Origin: Wuchereria bancrofti
Lineage: Eukaryota; Nematoda; Chromadorea; Rhabditida; Onchocercidae
Direction: 5' to 3'
DNA length: 64,000 bases
Assembly (NCBI GenBank): GCA_005281725.1
Contig: SSBO01000012.1
Location: 8,216,234 to 8,280,233 of the forward strand
Part shown: one piece after another, positions 44,823-55,416 of the stretch
Numbering within the stretch: position 1 is the stretch's first letter
Layout of the letters: every line of letters starts with the position of its first letter
Notes under the pieces: model-generated
The model's database searches: none
What the model was told of the DNA's origin: nothing
The model's input: the letters and a program-made list of their open reading frames with translations, nothing else
Translations under genes and position numbers: made by a program

Positions 44823-45005
44823 ATCCATTTCGTTATTTTATTTGCTGACCGAAGCAGTCGTCTTTATTCTATGATAGTGTATTATTTTACGTCGTATTAG
44901 ATTTCATCCGGTTTTTTTTTTTTGTAATCAAGAAATGTGTCTTGCAGTTATAGTTGAATTTGTAGTTACCATAAATTATATTATTTGTACTGTTTAAATA
45001 TGTCT

Positions 45006-45030
45006 AGCCTCGTTCTGAGGCTTTTTTTTG
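45006..45030 (+). other. Hairpin followed by a T run
   Basis: AGCCTC and GAGGCT form a 6-bp stem with a 5-nt loop, directly followed by eight T. It lies about 185 bp after the Smad stop. It resembles a terminator by shape, but such structures have no defined role for a Pol II gene. Confidence 0.4.
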
Positions 45031-46845
45031 TATTTGCAGTGACTAGCAGAGTACTCAGAAGTGAAAGCGCTATGCAGTCAGTAACAACGCTTAATGCTGT
45101 TTGTTTGAAATTTTCCTTTTTCTGATTTTGCTCATCATTTCTTAGGCCATAAGGGTGTTTGTTGTTTTTATTGTCTGTTTCACGGTAATATTATTACTAA
45201 ATTCAGAAACATACTTTTTGGAGTTTCTTATAATAGAGTAGAGTTGTGGTGAAAATTCATTGGTAGGATTCCATTTTTAGGAATCATCGGTTTATTTACG
45301 TAAGACTCCTTCCGCTTATTCCATGTAAAAATCCCTGAGAAGATTGAATATGTGATTAATGGTGGTAGGTTAATATTAGGAATACTTTAGTTGCTGGATT
45401 TCGATCTAGATTTTTATGGCTTACGATGATGATATCAGCTTAGTGAATTTATGAGATTTGGTCACGTAAACACTATTGTTAATATAAAACGGAATTTGAG
45501 TTTTCTTTTGCTTTCGCAATGCTGTTTTTAATTCATTTTCGTCTGTAACTGCTCAAAGATACTTTCTTTTAAAATATAAATTCTAATGGTCATCTGAACT
45601 GCTGCACTTTTTGTTTCATTGTGTAAGCCTTTTCTGTGTCCACTTTTCGCAGTAATTTTCATTTGGTTACTTTTTTTTTCTTCTAGGAAATTGTGATTTC
45701 TTAATTTACAAAGTATTGATGGTTTATCTTTACATATCTCGTTATTTTGAACTTATTTTTCCGGTATATTTCATTATTGAATTTTTTACTGCTTAATACT
45801 GTATTCTCTGTAAATGCAGTGTGTTTTGTCGCCTGAACACCAAAGTCAACGATTTTGGCTTTTTCCTCTAAAAATCTGATCCGACATAAGGAAATGATGG
45901 AGACTGATTCATGATTTCGGGCATACATATAACCATAGAAAAAATAACCTTTTTATATTTATTCAATTATTTTGTATTGTGTATAATGATGTTGGATTTG
46001 ACCTGGTGCATGAAATGTTAATGTTATGAAGAACAGTGTCTGAGGATCATCATAGTTTCCAAAGCTATTTGATCGTGGTTTGGAATTTAAATGTTGAGAA
46101 GGAATTCGTCGTAACTTTTATTCGTTAATATCCACGGTACACAAGTATTAATCTATAGCAACAGTATCCTATAATTTTGTAAGACTTGAAGGTCTGCGGA
46201 TATGAGATGAAGAAGAAGAACCAAATTGACAGGAAACTTGAATAAAGGATTTAAATGAATCGAATTAAATGAGTGCGAGAGCAAATCTGTTGCTGGAATC
46301 GAAAATTGACATAGATAATGGGTTTAAATCATCACATAGTGCACATTGATTTACGACAAGTAGATCTTTACAGTGAGTAGAAGCTGACGAACAACAAAGG
46401 AGATTTGGTTAAACAAAAAGTATACAACCTTTTAAATATTCGAGTGTTAGTTTGGCTGTTAGGCTGAAAGGTCATTACAATAGAATTAAGAGCACGTTTC
46501 ACGTAGTCAATGTTGTTAATCTTAGTATCTTGTGAATTCTAGATAATATTGATAAGCTTATCTATAATTGGGAGATGAATGTTGGATAATTGATTGCTTA
46601 CATGAGTTACAATTTGGAGTGGTTTTATTTTGGAGAATATTCAATTGAGACAATCTTGGTCTTATGGGTTAATCCAACCTTATTTCTACATATTTATTAT
46701 CGGTTTTTCCTGAATTATAATTACAATATCATGATGATGTTTCATTTGATTAACTTGCTGACTAGGGTACAATGGTTTGTTTAAAATGGTATTATGGAAA
46801 TAATTTTTGAATTGAATGTTGGATGTAGTTATGTTTTGTTGTTGA

Positions 46846-46868
46846 CACGCACCACTCCGTGGTGCGTG
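46846..46868. repeat. Perfect 10-bp inverted repeat
   Basis: CACGCACCAC and GTGGTGCGTG are perfect complements separated by TCC. The element is GC-rich in AT-rich surroundings. Function unknown. Confidence 0.7.
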
Positions 46869-47350
46869 AGTTTAATTGATGGTCCCATGTAGATAAAAAG
46901 GATTCTGTTCCTTTCGTTGACACACCAAAAATTTCCAGCTAATTACAAATTGTTACCATATATTAGTAGTTTTTTACATACAGTGGAGAGTTGTAATAAT
47001 ATCTTTGAGCTTGTTACCCTGTACCATTATTTTAACAATTCGCTTTATCAAATTCTCATTACAACGCTGATTAGTCATAGTTTCATTTTCAAATTCACTT
47101 TCAAGCTCCGATGGATTATTTCCGCTTTTGTCATTTGCTTCTACACTTTATAAACTATGAATTACATGGTTGCATCGTCCACAATCAACTGTAATCTAGG
47201 AACTCTTGTGAGTTTTGGTTTAAAGACTTAGAAAATAGGGGGTTTTGCGATAATATAAAAAAGATAAGGCAGTAGCACAGTTAAGTAATCTGAATGACGT
47301 GGGAATAGTTCCAATGAAAGCGGAAGTACATTTCTTTCCCTAAGAAGTTA

Positions 47351-47355
47351 CGCTT
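47351..47355. repeat. Target-site duplication, left (CGCTT)
   Basis: CGCTT directly precedes the TG of the 5' LTR and is matched by CGCTT at 54790-54794 after the 3' LTR. Confidence 0.75.
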
Positions 47356-47465
47356 TGTTGGCAAATAGGCCGAAAGTACTAATACAGTAACTAAAGAAAA
47401 AGACTGTATATAGTGTATATAGGATCTTATTGTTAATGAAGAAAAAAGGGAAATTTTTTCCTACA
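47356..47465 (+). repeat. 5' LTR, internally deleted
   Basis: 110 bp, starting TGTTGGCAAATAGGCC and ending TTTTTTCCTACA. It matches the first roughly 90 bp and the last roughly 20 bp of the 869-bp 3' LTR. The middle is missing, with the junction in an AAAAAAGG motif that occurs at both edges of the lost segment. Confidence 0.8.
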
Positions 47466-47473
47466 AAATTTAT

Positions 47474-47491
47474 TGGTGCCACGAGCCGGGA
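47474..47491 (+). promoter_or_regulatory. Candidate tRNA primer-binding site
   Basis: TGGTGCCACGAGCCGGGA begins with TGG, the complement of a tRNA CCA end, 8 nt after the LTR. It recurs with changes at 49721 (TGGTGCTACGAGCCGGGA). The cognate tRNA cannot be named without a search. Confidence 0.5.
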
Positions 47492-47523
47492 GGCAACCGG
47501 GTTTTAAAAAGAAGAAAAGAGAA

Positions 47524-48911
47524 ATGTCAGCGAGAATAGCAATAAGCGCCAACCCCATGAAAGGTAAATTAACAAAGGCGCTCAATGAGATTAAACAATT
47601 GAAAGTTATCCAACCGGACGTTAGTCTACCGGTGGAAAACCAATAGAGCAATGTAAAGAACAAGAAAGAAAACTTAAAGAGAAGCAACAAAGAGTAGAGA
47701 AGCAAATAACGACGCTTGAAAGAATTAATGAAAAATGGCTGGAATTCCTGCAGAAGGTACCAGCTAGTCAACGAGAAGAAAACGATATGTGACAATGGTT
47801 GAAGACGATAAGGGAATTCTGAAATTAATTGAAGATGGCTGGGAAACATTAATATCACTTAAGCTACATATTGAAGATATGCAAGCAACGATGCAGTGTT
47901 TACAACAATCAATGGGACGAACGTCGCGAAATAATTCTGAAACAGATAGAATATCGAGTCAACAAGAACAAGGACCAACGGAAATAAGACGCCAACTAAT
48001 TGTTAAATTGCCACGTCTTGCCCTTAAAAATTTTGATGGAAATCCAAAGCAATGGAGAGAATTCTGGAGTGGGTTTGAAGCAGCAGTACATCAACAGAAT
48101 TTGGCAGACGTACAGAAACTGACATATCTTCTCTCCTGTTTAAGAGGAACCGCATTAAACGCAGTAGAAGGATACGAAACAACACCAGAAAACTATGAGA
48201 CGATTCGAAACATTCTCATTGAAAGATTTGGAAGTCCTTCCATAGTTAAACGAGCGTTGCATCACGAATTACAATCATTCAGACATAATGATCGTGATTT
48301 GAGAACAACAGTAGAGACAATCGAAAGAATCCTTAGGCAGCTGGCAAACTTAGGTGAAAACGTAGAACAAACGAGTATCGAGCTTGCTATTGAAGAAAAG
48401 TTACCTCGATGGGTACTCGACGAAGTATACAAAAAAAAGGAACTAGACCCAAATTGGTCTGTTAGTAAGCTTCGACAATGTTTAGAAACTATTGTGAAAC
48501 GAAAAGAAACGATTAATCAAGTTTACGGACAAAAGAATAATGACGATGGAAGAAAATATGATCCATCAAAGTGCAACAGAGGAATTCAATTCAATCAACC
48601 AAGAGGAACATCAGCATTACCAGCAATACAATTTCAGAAGGAAACCACAAATCGAAACATCAATTCAAGCAAGAGGTCAAGACCTTGTGCATTTTGCAAT
48701 CGAGATCACTGGGATGACGAATGCCGAAAATATACAACTTTGGAAGAACGACTCGCAAGACTAAACGCTCTAAAAGCATGTAGAAATTGTTTAAAGGTGG
48801 AACATAACACAAGAAACTGTAAGGTAAATCAAAAGAGTTGTTTCCACTGTAAGCAAAGTCACAATTCCGCCTTGTGCTACATTTTCCAAAGAAGAGATCA
48901 ATCACAACAAA
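47524..48911 (+). pseudogene. BEL/Pao gag, copy 1 (broken, cut by assembly gap)
   Basis: The ATG at 47524 opens MSARIAISANPMKG and runs to a TAG at about 47645, where one base is missing relative to copy 2. After further small deletions near 47775-47790 a long frame (47789-48911, about 375 codons) continues. It holds the DUF1759-type gag region (LKNFDGNPKQWREFWSGFE) and three CCHC-like knuckles at its end (CAFCNRDHWDDEC, CRNCLKVEHNTRNC, CFHCKQSHNSALC). It ends at the N at 48912 rather than at a stop. Gag forms the particle shell and its knuckles bind RNA. Confidence 0.85.
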
Positions 48912-48912
48912 N
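48912..48912. other. Assembly gap (single N) inside retroelement
   Basis: Sequence matches copy 2 of gag up to the N and is unrelated to the element just after it. This is the pattern of a contig that ended inside a repeat. Confidence 0.85.
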
Positions 48913-49720
48913 TATATAATGTAAGATGTAATGTAACAAAAAACTTCATTCTTTAACTCGACTTTCGTGTACGAAACACCCTCTACTATCCTATTTATAC
49001 TTAATTTCTGTATTCGTTATTACTACTATACTATGTGGTAGTTAACAGTAAAGGCTTCGACTGGGTCTAATCGAAGAACTCTCCCCACAAAACATAAAAA
49101 ATTCTTCACAATTCACAACAATGAGTGAAGTATATGTGATGCATGTTTTGGCTGACCAATTTTATTTTGAAATAAAGTTGTAAATTTCATCTTTATCTTT
49201 CATCTTTGATTTCCGTTAGTTCTTGAGATAATTTGACGCTGTTCAGGGGATTAATGTTAATCTGTTTGATTATAGTGTAGTTGCCACTAGGTGTCAAGGG
49301 AATGGACTAGATGATTTATGAGGAGATGATAGGGTNAATAAAGTTGTAAATTTCATCTTTATCTTTCATCTTTGATTTCCGTTAGTTCTTGAGATAATTT
49401 GACGCTGTTCAGGGGATTAATGTTAATCTGTTTGATTATAGTGTAGTTGCCACTAGGTGTCAAGGGAATGGACTAGATGATTTATGAGGAGATGATAGGG
49501 TACTAATCATTTGATCACTGCTTCATCCGTTTTCCTCTTATCTCGGCATCACTTTCTAACCTTGTTTTTTCCAGAATAGTATTTTTCCCATTTTTAGATG
49601 GTTGTAGTTGTTCTTAATCTTTTACGAGTGTTTGAGCAAGTTACGATGTTTCCTCTGTCATCTGCCGTCAGTCAATGTTTTGGATAGTGCTTGTAGCAAA
49701 GTGCTTGTTGTTAATGTTGT
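48913..49720. other. Non-element sequence between two gag copies
   Basis: About 800 bp with no resemblance to the LTR or internal element and no coding frame. It contains the second N (49336) and the duplicated 165-bp segment. Element sequence resumes abruptly with the primer-binding-like site at 49721, without a recognisable LTR before it. Confidence 0.6.
49171..49501. repeat. Exact 165-bp direct duplication around an N
   Basis: 49171-49335 and 49337-49501 are identical, separated only by the N at 49336. Both start AATAAAGTTGTAAATTTC and end GATGATAGGGT. Confidence 0.95.
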
Positions 49721-49780
49721 TGGTGCTACGAGCCGGGAGCAACCGAGTTTTTAAAAAGAAGGCAAGAAAAGAAAGAGAAA

Positions 49781-51170
49781 TGTCAGCGAGCATAGCAATA
49801 AGCCAACCCCACGAAAGTTAAATTAACAAAGGCGCTCAATGAGATTAAACAATTGAAAGTTATCCAGCCGGACGTTAGTCTACCGGTGGAAAACCAATAC
49901 GAGCAATGTAAAGAACAAGAAAGAAAACTTAAAGAGAAGCAACAAAGAATAGAGAAGCAAATAACGACGCTCGAAAGAATTAATGAAAAATGGCTGGAAT
50001 CCCTGCAAAAGGTATCAGCTACTCAACGAGATGAAGAAAATCAACGATATGCGAGAATGGTTGAAGACGATAAGGGAATTCTGAAATTAATTGAAGATGG
50101 CTGGGAAACATTAATATCACTTAAGCTACATTTGAAGATATTCAAGCAACGATGCAGTGTTTACAACAATCAATAGAACAAACGTCGCGAAATAATTCCG
50201 AAACAGATAGAATATCGAGTCAACAAGAGCAAGGATCAACGGAAGTAAGACGGCAACCAACTGTTAAATTGCCACGTGTTGCTCTTAAAAACTTTGATGG
50301 GAATCCAAAGCAATGGAGAGAATTCTGGAGTGGGTTTGAAGTAGCAGTACATCAACAGAATTTGGCAGACGTACAGAAACTGACATATCTTTTCTCCTGT
50401 TTAAGAGGAACCGCATTAGGATACGAAACAACACCAGAAAACTATGAGACGATTCGAAACATTCTCATTGGAAGATTTGGAAGTCCTTCCATAATTAAAC
50501 GAGCGTCGCATCACGAATTACAATCATTTAAACATAATGATCGTGATTTGAGAACAACAGTAGAGACAATCGAAAGAATCCTTAGGCAGCTTGCAAACTT
50601 AGGTGAAAATGTAGAACAAACGAGTATCGAGATGGCTACTGAAGAAAAGTCACCTCGATGGGTAGTCGACGAAGTATACAAACAAAAGTTGTTCTCATTG
50701 GTCTGTTAGTAAGCTTCGACAATGTTTAGAAACTATTGTGAAACGAAAAGAAACGATTAATAAAGTTTACGGACAAAAGAATACTGACGATGGAAGAAAA
50801 TAAGATCCATCAAAGTGCAACAGAAGAATTCAATTCAATCAACCAAGAGGAACATCAGCATTACCAGCAATACAATTTCAGAAGGAAACCACAAATCGAA
50901 ACATCAATTCAAGCAAGAGGTCAAGACCTTGTGCATTTTGCAATCAAGATCACTGGGATGACGAATGCCGAAAATATACAACTTTGGAAGAACGATTCTC
51001 AAGATTAAACGCTTTAAAAGCATGTAGAAATTGTTTAAAGGTGGAACATGACACAAGAAACTACAAGGTGAATCAAAAGAGTTGTTTCCACTGTAAACAC
51101 AATTCCGCCTTGTGCTACATTTTCCAAAGAAGAGATCAATCACAACAAAACAAATCAACGGCAGTTACAA
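49781..51170 (+). pseudogene. BEL/Pao gag, copy 2 (degenerate)
   Basis: Closely related to copy 1 but independently damaged. It has an early frameshift after the ATG (49781), a 1-nt deletion near 50130, a 12-nt deletion near 50417, a deletion/frameshift near 50690, a TAT-to-TAA change near 50802, a knuckle Cys changed to Tyr near 51063 and 6 nt lost in the third knuckle. The gag body (LKNFDGNPKQWREFWSGFE) is still clear. Since the lesions differ from those in copy 1, the two are distinct copies. Confidence 0.85.
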
Positions 51171-51901
51171 ATATGGATCAAAGAAAAGAAGTAAAAGCAA
51201 TCAACGCTGTAGCAGATCGCAATATACAAACGAAATACAACGTCTTACTACTTTGTCGAGAAGTAATAGTAATAAATCCACGAAAACCAGGAATCAAAGC
51301 TAAAGTACTTGCATTTTTCGACATAGGATCACAATTGTCATTCATGTCGCAAAATTTAGCAAACCAATTGCGAATTAAAGGAAAAAGTGAAAATCTCAAT
51401 ATAGCCGGATTTGGAAAGGAAAAACCCATAAATTTTCAAACGATGAAGACGGTAGTCGGAATCAGATTAACCAACGAGGAAACGATTCAGATGGAAGTCA
51501 ATACAGTTGACTATCTTACCAACGACTTGCAAGTAGCGGATCTTTCTGAACAGAATCTCGAACAACTAAATGAACTCCATGGTGAATGGAAAAAACCGGA
51601 CTTACTTATTGGAGCTAACTACTTTTTCAATTTCATAGAACCAAGCAAAGCCAAACGAATAAATTCGGGATTTTACTTAGTGGAGGCGGAAGTAGGACCA
51701 ATAGTGGCAGGTTATGGTCAAATTAACAATGCAAATTCAAATATAATGCAAGTGGAAATAGCAATTGTTTTCACAGCTATTAATCGTAATGTACCAGATG
51801 TCGATCAGTTTTGGAATTTAGAACTTACTGGTGTGAAAGAAGAGCCAGAAGCAACATACGACGATAAAGCATTGTCTCGATTCAAAAGAAGCATAGGGTA
51901 A
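51171..51901 (+). pseudogene. BEL/Pao aspartic protease region (DUF1758-like)
   Basis: Continues in the frame of the last gag knuckle (frame 50984-51901). It contains AFFDIGSQLSFMSQNLA, where BEL proteases usually have D-S/T-G, so the active-site triad reads D-I-G here. The frame ends at TAA (51899-51901) through a frameshift: the expected next segment (KHNGRYQVSWPW) continues in another frame. Confidence 0.75.
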
Positions 51902-52942
51902 ACATAATGGGCGATATCAAGTTAGTTGGCCGTGGAAAGAAACAAAGATAAATCTTAAAAGTTATTATGGGTTATGTTTAGGAAGACTTAGGTCACTTAT
52001 AACAAGACTACGAGACGAACCAGGGTTACTTCAAAGCTACGATAACACTATTCGAGAACAATTAGCGTGTGATATGATCGAAGAAGTTACCCCAGAGATG
52101 GATCAAGAAGGTATAATACATTATCTTCCACATCATGAGATTCTTACAATTAACCAAGAAACAACAAAGCTCAGGGTGGTTTACGACGCTTCGGCCCATT
52201 TGAAAAATGACAGAAGTTTAAACGAAGTATTGTACCGTGGATCATCCACACTTGCCGATCTTTGCGGAGTATTGCTAAGATTTCGGGTAATGGAAAACGT
52301 CATTGTAGCAGACGTAGAAAAAGCTTTTTTACAGTTGGAATTAAAACCGGCTGATAGAAATTGCACGAGATTTTTATGGCTATGCAACATAGAAAAACCA
52401 ATGGAAATCACCAACGTCAAGTGCTACCGATTCAAGAGAGTCCCTTTTGGAATAATATCATCACCATTTCTACTTTCGGCGCCTCTGAATCATCATTTAG
52501 AAATCAACGATAGTGAGATAGCTAAAGAAATTAAGAACTTATACGTAGACAACGTTTTGATATCATCAACCACAACAGAAGAAGCCTTAAAGAAATACCA
52601 AGAAGTGAAATAAGTGTTTAGTGAAGCAGCTATGAATATTCGAGGATTCCTATCCAATAATGAAGGATTCAACGCTTATGTACCGAAAGACAAGTTTAAA
52701 AACGAAAACTTGGGATCACCACAACGATACGACACACTAGAGCTCAAATCCTAGAACGAAAAGGAAATAACTAAAAGAAATGCCCTACAATTTATAGCGT
52801 CTCAATACGACCCCCTGGGACTAATCGTACCAGTAAACATCAAACTGAAATTATTTCTTCAAAATCTCTGGAAAAGGAAGTATTCGTGGGACAAGCCGTT
52901 AGAACAGGAAGATTTAGCAAAGTGGCAATCCCTTATTGAAGA
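51902..52942 (+). pseudogene. BEL/Pao reverse transcriptase, broken
   Basis: The Pao-type RT core is visible: LRVVYDASAHLKNDRSLNEV, then VADVEKAFLQLELKPADRN, then PFGIISSPFLL, then YVDNVLIS. The last is the catalytic box, with Asn where the family consensus has a second Asp. Stops at about 52612 (TAA) and near 52752 (TAG) break the frame. Coding resemblance continues between them ([30 protein letters not shown]). Confidence 0.85.
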
Positions 52943-53403
52943 ATGGCCACAATTTATCAAAAACATTCCTCGGAAACTATGGAAACAAACGACGGTCTTA
53001 CAATGCACGTGTTTACAGACGCCTCAGCTATTGCTAATTCAGCAGTAGTTTATATATCAACCAACGACGGCAATGAAAGAAAAATAAAAGTTATTACGAT
53101 ACCGCAACTTGAATTGATGGGTGCTTTAATTGGAGAAAGAGCAGCAACCTTTGTTAAGAAGCAGTTAGAATTAGAAGGAATCCCAACAATTCTCTGGTCA
53201 GATTCAAAATGTACCTTACATTGGATACTAAATCTACGAAATTGCAGCCAAAATTTGTATAGAATCGAGTAGAAGAAATAAGGAAATCAAAGTTTTCCTT
53301 TCGATATGTACCTAGTGAAACCAATCCAGCAGATATAGCAACAAGAGGAATTAAGCCAGAAGAAGAAGAAGACGACGACGACACGACGACGACGACGACG
53401 ATG
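52943..53403 (+). pseudogene. BEL/Pao RNase H region ending in a GAC repeat
   Basis: RNase H motifs are [27 protein letters not shown] and LWSDSKCTLHWI. A TAG at about 53272 interrupts it. Matching sequence continues (FRYVPSETNPADIATRG) and then runs into a GAA/GAC trinucleotide repeat (53361-53403), where the integrase should follow. Confidence 0.75.
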
Positions 53404-53926
53404 AATACAATCCTGCCAGAAGAAGTTTACGAGAGAAGCTTATACAATGTTGGAAAAATACACTTAAAACTTTAGACATTTTTTGGAACAAATGGAAAGG
53501 AGAATACTTAGCCACACTAAGAGAAAGGGCTCAAGCAAATCATGTTCCCAAAATGTACGGCTAGAAACATCAGGGATAAACGAAGTTGTATTATTAGATG
53601 AACCAGGAATTCCACGAAGAATTTGGAAACTAGCAAAAATAGTAAGCTTAAAGGAGGAAAGAAACAGAAAAATAAGAGCTGTTGAATTGAAACTTCCAAA
53701 CGGAAATACAGTTATACGACCCATAAACTTATTATACCCTCTAGAACTGCAAGACACGTGTGAAATGGAAATGCCTGAAGAAGATGAAAACGAATGTCCT
53801 AAGAGCGAAGGAAACACGGAAAATGAAAAGGATATGAAAACGTCAGATAAAATCACGACGCTAGATGATAGACCAATATCATCCAGAACGAGAAGTCACG
53901 TCACCGTCCCAGGTTCGGAGTGTTAG
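53404..53926 (+). pseudogene. C-terminal DUF5641-like remnant, integrase core missing
   Basis: After the trinucleotide repeat the sequence jumps to the domain that normally follows integrase (FWNKWKGEYLATLRERAQ, GIPRRIWKLAKIVSLKEER, LPNGNTVIRPINLLYPLEL). The frame changes at about 53480. No zinc-binding HHCC or D,D,E integrase segment is present, so roughly the whole integrase is deleted. The final stop lies in the first six bases of the 3' LTR. Confidence 0.8.
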
Positions 53927-54789
53927 CAAATAGGCCGAAAGTACTAATACAGTAACTAAAAAAAAAGATTGTATATAGGACCTTATTGTTAATAAAGAAA
54001 AAAGGTAAGGCGCTAACATCAAGGAGTCAACTTAACAGGTAATGCAGCAGTGGGAAAGGTGCAACCAGATAATAAACGTGCAAATTAACGATGTGGATAT
54101 TTGATCTCAACAAATAGGCGTTCTCAGCGGTATAAGCAGAGTAATTTCTTATTATGAATATTACATTAGGTCGACGGATTAGGGGATGGTGGTGTTAGGG
54201 CGCGCTTAGGTCGCGTTAGAGGAAAACGGTTAGGAGGACGAGTAATAGGGATTCGCTCTTAGGACACCAATAGGACGACGCGTTCATAGGACATTTTAAC
54301 TGATATACGGATAATCTTTCGTTACTAACGGCGACAAACGAGAAGAAATTTAATTACCAAAGTTTGAGGTACGGAAAAACAATCGACGACAACAAAGAGG
54401 GTCACCGTCCCAGGTCCGGAGCCAAGTTTGAGGCTTGGGAACGAAGACGAATTCAACGGTAGTAAAGGGTTTAATTACCCAAGTTTGAGTATTAAACAAC
54501 GTGAATTTCGACGAAGAGAAATTCAACGAGTGGAGAAATACAACGGCAAGAACAATATACTTGCAATAAACGACGACGTACAAGCAACGATCAAACACCA
54601 ACGACAATTCAAGGATTAAGAAGAAAATGGAAGAAGGGAAACAACAACAGTCACTTCGACCAGTTCTACTGACAGTACAACGCGAGCGACGAGAATAAAC
54701 GTGGTAAGAATATAAATTAAAGTAGGAAACAATTATATAAACAGATAATCGTCCATTATAAAAAAAAGGGGGAAATTTTTTTTCTTACA
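53921..54789 (+). repeat. 3' LTR (869 bp)
   Basis: Starts TGTTAGCAAATAGGCC and ends TTTCTTACA. Its ends match the short 5' LTR and it is followed by the target-site repeat CGCTT. It contains short CGACGA-rich and TTAGG-rich segments (about 54170-54300). Confidence 0.8.
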
Positions 54790-54794
54790 CGCTT
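54790..54794. repeat. Target-site duplication, right (CGCTT)
   Basis: Matches 47351-47355 at the other end of the element. Confidence 0.75.
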
Positions 54795-54861
54795 TGATGT
54801 TATTTAATGATTTGTAGAAGCATCCTCATTTAAAATATCATTGTTTATTAATCTGAAATAG

Positions 54862-55086
54862 CTAGCTGTGACGACTAAGAAACATTAAGACAATATTGTC
54901 TTTAGCCTCCTTCTGCATTAATTTTGTATATTTATTCATCACTTTTAGGAAGTCAGTGCTTGGCATGCATTTGAATAGAGTTTTGAGGCATAACAAAGCT
55001 GCGTCCAAAAACGTATCAATGTTCTCATTGATTTTCAAATTTCTGGCATTCAAATTCACACGAATTTGACAAATTATAATACAAAC
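54862..55086 (-). other. Possible coding remnant of unknown family
   Basis: A minus-strand open frame with a balanced, helix-like composition (DTFLDAALLCLKTLFKC, PSTDFLKVMNKYTKLMQKEA) that is less AT-biased than chance frames here. No clear acceptor or start was found and the stop is at 54862. It may be a terminal exon of a small secreted or helical protein, or a remnant. I recognise no family. Confidence 0.22.
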
Positions 55087-55318
55087 TTGTCAAGTTGTAA
55101 AATGTATGGCTTTATGCTTCAAAGCTTGAGTTGTAGAAAATGGGTGAAGTGTTTTCATTTTAAAGAGTTTTTAAATGGTAAACTAATCCTACCAACTCGT
55201 AATTAAATCATTCCATCAATAATCCTCCCTGAACATATCACCTAATTAAGAATTCTTTAACTGTTAATTGTTCTTAGTACCGCTTTGTAGCTTGAGTGGA
55301 ACGAATATGGATGAAAAA

Positions 55319-55324
55319 TTTATT
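55319..55324 (-). terminator. Poly(A) signal of the collagen gene
   Basis: AATAAA on the minus strand, 93 bp after the collagen stop codon. Confidence 0.7.
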
Positions 55325-55416
55325 TGGTTGTTGTTGATATAACTGTGTAATAAATCGGCAAAATGGCAGTCTGATGTAAGGATGAGGACTTCGAGTGATA
55401 CATTCTAACAATCCAC

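Larger units (their letters stand above)
44823..47350. other. Intergenic, 3' of the Smad gene
   Basis: Includes the Smad 3' untranslated region, of unclear length since no perfect AATAAA lies close to the stop, and about 2 kb of AT-rich sequence. Two hairpins are listed separately. The open frames at 46.6-47.1 kb are AT-driven and unsupported by splice or start context. Confidence 0.5.
47356..54789 (+). mobile_element. Decayed BEL/Pao LTR retrotransposon, composite
   Basis: The outer ends are TG...CA: a 5' LTR remnant at 47356-47465 and a 3' LTR at 53921-54789. Both are flanked by the 5-bp direct repeat CGCTT (47351-47355 and 54790-54794), the target-site size expected for BEL/Pao. Order inside: primer-binding-like site, gag with three zinc knuckles, then (after an assembly break) a second gag, aspartic protease, reverse transcriptase, RNase H and a DUF5641-like C-terminal domain. 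The integrase core is absent. Frameshifts and stops throughout show it is dead. Two N positions make the internal structure uncertain. Confidence 0.88.
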
